A stretch of 11,210 nt of DNA from Micractinium sp. NFX-FRZ (taxonomy: Eukaryota > Chlorophyta > Trebouxiophyceae > Chlorellales > Chlorellaceae): the NCBI GenBank assembly GCA_029339195.1, contig JAPTJF010000825.1, positions 1 to 11,210 of the forward strand, read 5' to 3'. Shown piece by piece: positions 7,701 through 11,210 of this stretch. The position numbers and the translations under genes were made by a program. The notes below the pieces were generated by a model, which had not been told where the DNA came from, did not search any database, and saw only the letters and a program-made list of their open reading frames with translations. Every line of letters begins with the position of its first letter. Position 1 is the stretch's first letter.

Positions 7701-9580
7701 TTGCGGCCGCGCCTGCCGGGGAAGGGACGGGGCGAGGTGGGTGGGAAGGGTTGGGGGGAGGCGAGGGCGAGGCTAGAGGCTGCAGGGCAGCAGCCTGCCA
7801 ATTGAAAGCAGACATGTAGCAGCAACCCACTCCAGGCACACAGCACACGCCATGCAAAGCAGGGCTGTCTCACCGGTCGCGAATGGACACAGAAGCGCCC
7901 CTGTCCAGCAGCGCCTGGAGCGCCTGCCGTGCATTGTTGCCGGCCGAGAACATGAGGGCGGTCCTGCGGGGAGGCCAGCGGGCAGGCAGGGCCGGGAATG
8001 TTTAGACACAGTGCCCAGCCCCGCACAGAGCACAGCCCGCCCCAGCTAACGCTACAGCCACGGAGAAGCGTCGGGGTCCGGCAGCAGCCCCACCCCATCT
8101 TACGGAACACAACCAAAGAACAAACCCAAACCAGCAAGGGAGCTGACCTGCCCAGCGCGTCCTGCAGCTCCAGCGAGGCATCGTGGCCCAGCAGCAGCGC
8201 CACCCCCTCTGCACAGTCTGCCGAGGCCGCCAGCATGAGCGCGCTAGAGCCGTTGGGAGCCCAGGTGTCGCACACGGCGCCAGCACCCAGCAGGGCGCGC
8301 ATGGAGGCCAGCGCATCAGGCGAGGCGTGGCCCGAGCACGCCAGCAGCATGGCGTTGAGCACCTGGGGCGGGCAGGGGGGGGAGGGAGGAGGCGGGAGGC
8401 ATGGACAAGTGCGGGTTTGGGCATCAGCAGTGCGCCGCAGGCAAATAAGGCAGCATGGCGTGTGAGCGCAAGGGGCGGGGTGAGGAGGCAGGGGGCAGGG
8501 GGGCACAGCGTGGGCAGAGGTGGGGCGGGGCAGGGCGTGACAGTGAAGCGCTGGGAGGCGGCGCTGGCTGGGTCGCATGCTACTGCGGAAAGATGCGGCT
8601 CGGGCGCAGCCCAGCACGACAGCCTGGCCCCCTCTTCTCCGAACTGCACGACTGCACCGCCCTGCCAGCCGTGGGCTGCTGCCCGCCAAACACACACCAT
8701 GCACGCGCTCATGCACGCCAACACCGGTGCCCAGGTGCCCACTCACCTCGCCCTTTTCAGAGGCTGCTGCGAGGTCCAGGGGTGTCTGCCCTTGGGAGTC
8801 GCGCTGCAGGCAGGCCGCAGGCGCCCGGCTGGCCAGCTGGAAAGCACACATCGGGATGGCGCTCTGCAATGCGTTGATGGGTGCAGCAGGGTAGCAAACA
8901 CGAGGCTGAGCAGCAGGCAGAGGAGGGCAGGCACCCAGCCGCAGCCGGGTGCCGCAGCGGCAGGCAGCCGCGCCAGCGTCCGTGCGCGCACGGTGGCCGG
9001 CGCCAGCGCCAAAGGAGCTCTCTCTGGATGCAGCACTTCCGCACCCACACGGAGACAAGCATTGGGTGCAGCCGCAGCCCGCGTTTTGAAACTGTCGGCA
9101 GCAAGCGCAGACCTGGGCGGCGCAGTGCAGCGGCGTGCGCCCGTGTGAGCAGGCCGCCACGGCATCGACCTGTGCCTCCAGCAGCGCCTCCACACACTCC
9201 TCGTGGCCTGAAGCTGCGGCCAAGTGTAGAGGAGTCATGCCTGCGCGACGAGCAGAACGACAGTGGGGGCATGAAGGGAGGGCAGCGGCGGGGAGCGAGC
9301 GCAGGGCGCAGGGCACAGGGCGCCGACGGGTGCTGAACCCTGCTGCCGCCGCCGAGGGGGGCGGCCGCGGGCGCCTGCAACCTATCCCTGATGCCTTGGA
9401 CCCTCGATCAGGCCGCCGCCAAGCGCCCCTGGGCCACTTCCCTGTTTGACCGAACTCGCCTGTTCCCGGCTCCCTGGCGCTGGCAAGGGTGTCGGAGTCC
9501 TGCAGGAGCTGTAGCTCTGCCTTGAGGAGGTCGGTAGCGCCCCCACGGGCCAGCCGCAGCAGCTTCCCTTCTGAAGTCAT
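4771..9580 (-). CDS. Ankyrin-repeat protein with C-terminal coiled coil (10 exons, 827 aa)
   Basis: Exons in transcript order: 9580-9451, 9240-9113, 8863-8747, 8362-8148, 7963-7874, 7712-7610, 7201-6639, 6439-5731, 5429-5171 and 4940-4771. All introns are GT-AG and every junction keeps phase, giving 2484 nt with the stop. The ATG at 9580 has an in-frame TAG just upstream (9604-9602). Residues 44-254 form an ankyrin domain. Clear repeats start at GMTPLHLAA (44), GRTPLHCAA (77), GQTPLDLAA (111), GSSALMLAA (163), GRTALMFSA (196) and GRNVLDYAA (229). A short helix follows (to about 268), then a Lys-rich stretch (287-300), Pro/Gln/Ala-rich linkers, an acidic patch before W404, seven Gln at 542-548, and a coiled coil at about 611-675. 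Ankyrin repeats bind proteins, so a scaffold or adaptor role is inferred. There is no catalytic domain, signal peptide or membrane segment. Uncertain points: the exon 1 donor (GTCAAA) is poor, and an alternative at 9381 would add 23 residues. If exon 9 were not spliced it would end at a TGA at 5147-5145. Exon 10 was preferred because it is phase-matched and looks coding. Confidence 0.75.
5639..5722. repeat. Imperfect 42-bp tandem duplication in ankyrin intron 8
   Basis: The segment beginning TCTGCCCTCCTTTCCTCCC at 5639 recurs 42 bp later at 5681 as TCTGGCCTCCTTTCCTCCC, and similarity continues through CACTGTCC/CACCGTCC. On the gene's sense strand it is purine-rich (GGGAGGAAAGGAGG) and lies just inside the donor end of intron 8 (5730-5430). 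It could act as a G-run splicing enhancer or be simple slippage. Confidence 0.65.
6142..6162. repeat. (CTG)7 microsatellite encoding polyglutamine
   Basis: Seven CTG triplets on the plus strand read as CAG on the coding strand and give Gln 542-548 of the ankyrin protein. Further CTG runs nearby, such as 5313-5330 (six Ala in the coding frame) and 6942-6953 (four Gln), show that such triplets are common in this gene. The run may vary in length between strains. Confidence 0.9.
7183..7340. repeat. Duplicated intron 6 / exon 7 splice junction
   Basis: The 40 bp spanning the acceptor and first codons of ankyrin exon 7 (7183-7222) recur, slightly diverged, at 7298-7338 inside intron 6. Both copies share GCTCAGCCAGCAG on the plus strand, then CTCCTCCTGCGG against ATCCTCCTACAG. 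Both continue to CAGGCAGG, with three extra bases in the outer copy. On the coding strand the outer copy keeps an AG before GAGGATCTGCTGGCTGAG (Glu-Asp-Leu-Leu-Ala-Glu), matching Glu-Glu-Leu-Leu-Ala-Glu of the real exon. Its frame then meets a stop, so it looks like a decayed partial exon copy or a cryptic acceptor. Confidence 0.75.
7383..7455. repeat. GGCA-rich short repeats in ankyrin intron 6
   Basis: CAGGCAGGCAGGGGCTGC at 7383-7400 recurs at 7438-7455, where it is preceded by one more CAGG unit (7434-7437). CAGG/GGCA units also fill part of the sequence between them. The array lies in the 408-nt intron 6 (7609-7202), the longest in the gene, and probably arose by slippage. Confidence 0.7.
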
Positions 9581-10424
9581 GCTGATCGCCAAGTCCTCTC
9601 TCTAGACGGCATGGAGGTCTGCCGGCAAGTCCCGGCTCGGTCTGAAAGCTGGGTACGGTGAGAAGGGAGGAAGCTTGATTCCCGCGTGCTGTGCTGGTGC
9701 CAGCTCAAGGGGCGGCGCAAGGGTTTGAAAGGCTTCCAACCAGCCCCGGCAGTTTTAAAACACACACGGTATGACCAACCTGAAGTGCGAGCGCGACAGC
9801 GACAACACCTGCCTAACCCCAGGCACTGCCCAAGCCGCTACTGTTCCGGCGCCATGGGCGGCACTGCAACAGGTTGGGTGCCGGCGCCCCAATGATTGTA
9901 CTCCTTCCTGACCTTGTCATGCCCCACACACCCCATCTCCCAGAAATACCTTGCGTGCCACATGTTTGAGCAATTCACTCCCTAGCTTGCCTCTCTCCAT
10001 TTTCCCTCCGTCACAACAATTGCAACCGCCTGCTCCCCTGGCATCCGCCATCCCCATTCCCCTGGCACCTGTTTCTGCGTGGTGCGTGCTCTCACAGTTC
10101 TGAACGGGCCTATAGTATGAATGGCATGGAAACCAAGACCGGTGGGAGGATAGGTCAGCTTCTTATTTTATTTCAGAAGAGCAGGAGCAGAAGCGCGATC
10201 TGGAATCTGGAATCAAGACCATGGGGCGGGAAGGATTGATTGGTGCGGTGGTGCAAGAGTTGGGGGAAAAGACAGGGCTGGGAGGCAGTTAAGCCCTACG
10301 CTCTGGAATCAGCTTGTATGGCAGGTGATAGTTAGGGTACTACACGTGGCATTGGAATGCATAGGGGTGACTCGCAAGTGGGATTCATGCATTGCGCAGT
10401 TGTGGAGCTGATGGGCGGCCGGGC
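9581..10424 (-). other. Intergenic: promoter/5' UTR of the ankyrin gene and 3' flank of the next gene
   Basis: No gene is visible. GTTTTAAAAC at 9752-9761, about 175 bp upstream of the ankyrin ATG, is AT-rich and TATA-like but not diagnostic. CCGGCGCC occurs twice (about 9848 and 9881). GAATCTGGAATC-type direct repeats occur near 10200-10215, and AAGACC follows a purine run twice (about 10134 and 10214). The part next to 10424 should be the 3' UTR of the gene to the right, but no minus-strand TGTAA was found in it. Confidence 0.4.
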
Positions 10425-11210
10425 TCACGCCAGCGCCGCCGCCTCCGCCGCCGCCGTGGCATTGGTGAGGAACTGGCAGGGGTGGTTTGCATACATCACA
10501 AACTCGCGCTGCCGCTCATTGGCCGCAATCTTGGCGCACCACTTGGGGAGCTCCAGGGTGGGCGGCTCCCAGGGGCCCGTCAAGCCTGCGGGCGGTCGAG
10601 TGTGGGGATGAGACGAGTGCAGCAACCATTGGCAGGGGCAGGGCTAGCAGTGCTAGGCTGCCGTGCCCTCTTGCAAGAGCCCCACACACTGGAGTGCACT
10701 GAAATGGCAGCGCGTGACCACTGCACTGGCCCAGGGCCCTCCTCCCTCCCTACCGCCCTGGGCGCAAGGCTGACTCACTTCCAAGCGGCTCTGGCAGCCT
10801 GTATGGGAATGAAGTAAACTCCGACAGCTCGGCTGCACAGCACCAGTAGGAGTGCTCCTTTGTGATCTGCCTCCACTGCTCCTCAAACGCAGCCGCCTGC
10901 GAGCTGTCCGCAAAGCCGGCCAGCAGCCCCGGGTGCAGGCCGCTGCAGAGGGAGGGCAATTGGCGCCAAAAGGGCCAGCAAGGGTGAGGGTAAGTCCGGG
11001 GTATGGTGGCCCACAGGCATGATAGAGCAGCACATGAGCTGGGAGAGCATTTGACAATACTGCGGGCGAACATTGCGCGTTCGGTATTGATGAGCACCTG
11101 CACATAACCATCTGCATTCCTCATTACTCCAGCACTCACTTGATGGCCAACACTGCCGTGGCATTGAGCGGCGCCACTGCTGCCAGCAGCTCCGCCTCCG
11201 TCATGCGCGG
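10425..11210 (-). CDS. Unrecognised protein, C-terminal part or complete (3 exons seen, at least 129 aa)
   Basis: Exons in transcript order: 11210-11140 (open at the window edge), 10942-10779 and 10585-10425, with stop TGA at 10427-10425. Introns are GT-AG (donors GTGAGTG and GTGAGTC; acceptors CTGCAG and CCGCAG) and the phases agree. An ATG at 11204 would give a complete 129-residue protein. Its context is weak and the frame stays open to the edge, so the gene may be cut off. From that Met, exon 1 encodes MTEAELLAAVAPLNATAVLAI. Exon 2 carries a striking stretch, EEQWRQITKEHSYWCC, then FTSFPYRLPEPLG. Exon 3 has GPWEPPTLELPKWCAKIAA and FVMYANHPCQFLTN. The many Trp, Cys, Tyr and Pro residues and the lack of low complexity suggest a folded, conserved domain, unlike the other anonymous proteins here. 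I do not recognise the family. There is no signal peptide or membrane segment in the visible part. Confidence 0.68.

Noticed and set aside
7382..9592. One uninterrupted 736-codon minus-strand frame as the real ankyrin protein
   Set aside because: Ankyrin segments in it are separated by Pro/Cys/Arg-rich intron translation and it loses the frame for repeat 6. The spliced, phase-matched model restores continuous repeats. Its apparent start at 9592 is a TTG, with the first ATG at 9580.

Overview
This is a GC-rich, intron-rich eukaryotic nuclear window. It looks like a green-alga chromosome, most likely a trebouxiophyte such as a Chlorella relative. That placement is inferred from three things: short GT-AG introns of about 120-410 nt, many of them ending in CTGCAG; Ala/Gln-rich proteins with CAG/CTG runs; and TGTAA, the usual green-algal polyadenylation signal, downstream of plus-strand stop codons. 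No rRNA, tRNA, CRISPR array, transposase or bacterial-style operon was seen.

Layout from left to right: (1) 1-590 is probably the 3' end of an upstream plus-strand gene, closed by a pair of TGTAA signals. (2) 590-1102 is the 5' flank of the next gene and holds a TGTACA array and an 11-mer array. (3) 1103-2341 (+) is a four-exon gene for a 269-residue coiled-coil, Ala/Gln-rich protein of unknown function. Its 3' UTR contains a perfect 28-bp palindrome. (4) 2891-3545 (+) is a two-exon gene for a compact 141-residue ASCH-domain protein, the most secure functional call here. (5) 3546-4770 lies between convergent genes and is purine-rich with short repeats. (6) 9580-4771 (-) is a ten-exon gene for an 827-residue protein. 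It has an N-terminal ankyrin domain, a Lys-rich and Pro/Gln/Ala-rich linker, and a C-terminal coiled coil. (7) 9581-10424 is the flank between two same-strand genes. (8) 11210-10425 (-) is the 3' part, or possibly all, of a gene for an unrecognised protein.

All gene models were assembled by hand from splice sites. In each model the codon phase matches across every intron, and this is the main support for the long ankyrin gene. The genes do not form an evident pathway. The coiled-coil and ankyrin proteins look like scaffolds, and the ASCH protein is probably a nucleic-acid or modified-base binding protein. No clearly new multi-gene system was found. The best items for follow-up are a partial duplication of a splice junction inside the ankyrin gene, the 28-bp palindrome, the GTAC-rich array upstream of gene 1, and possible overlapping convergent 3' UTRs.
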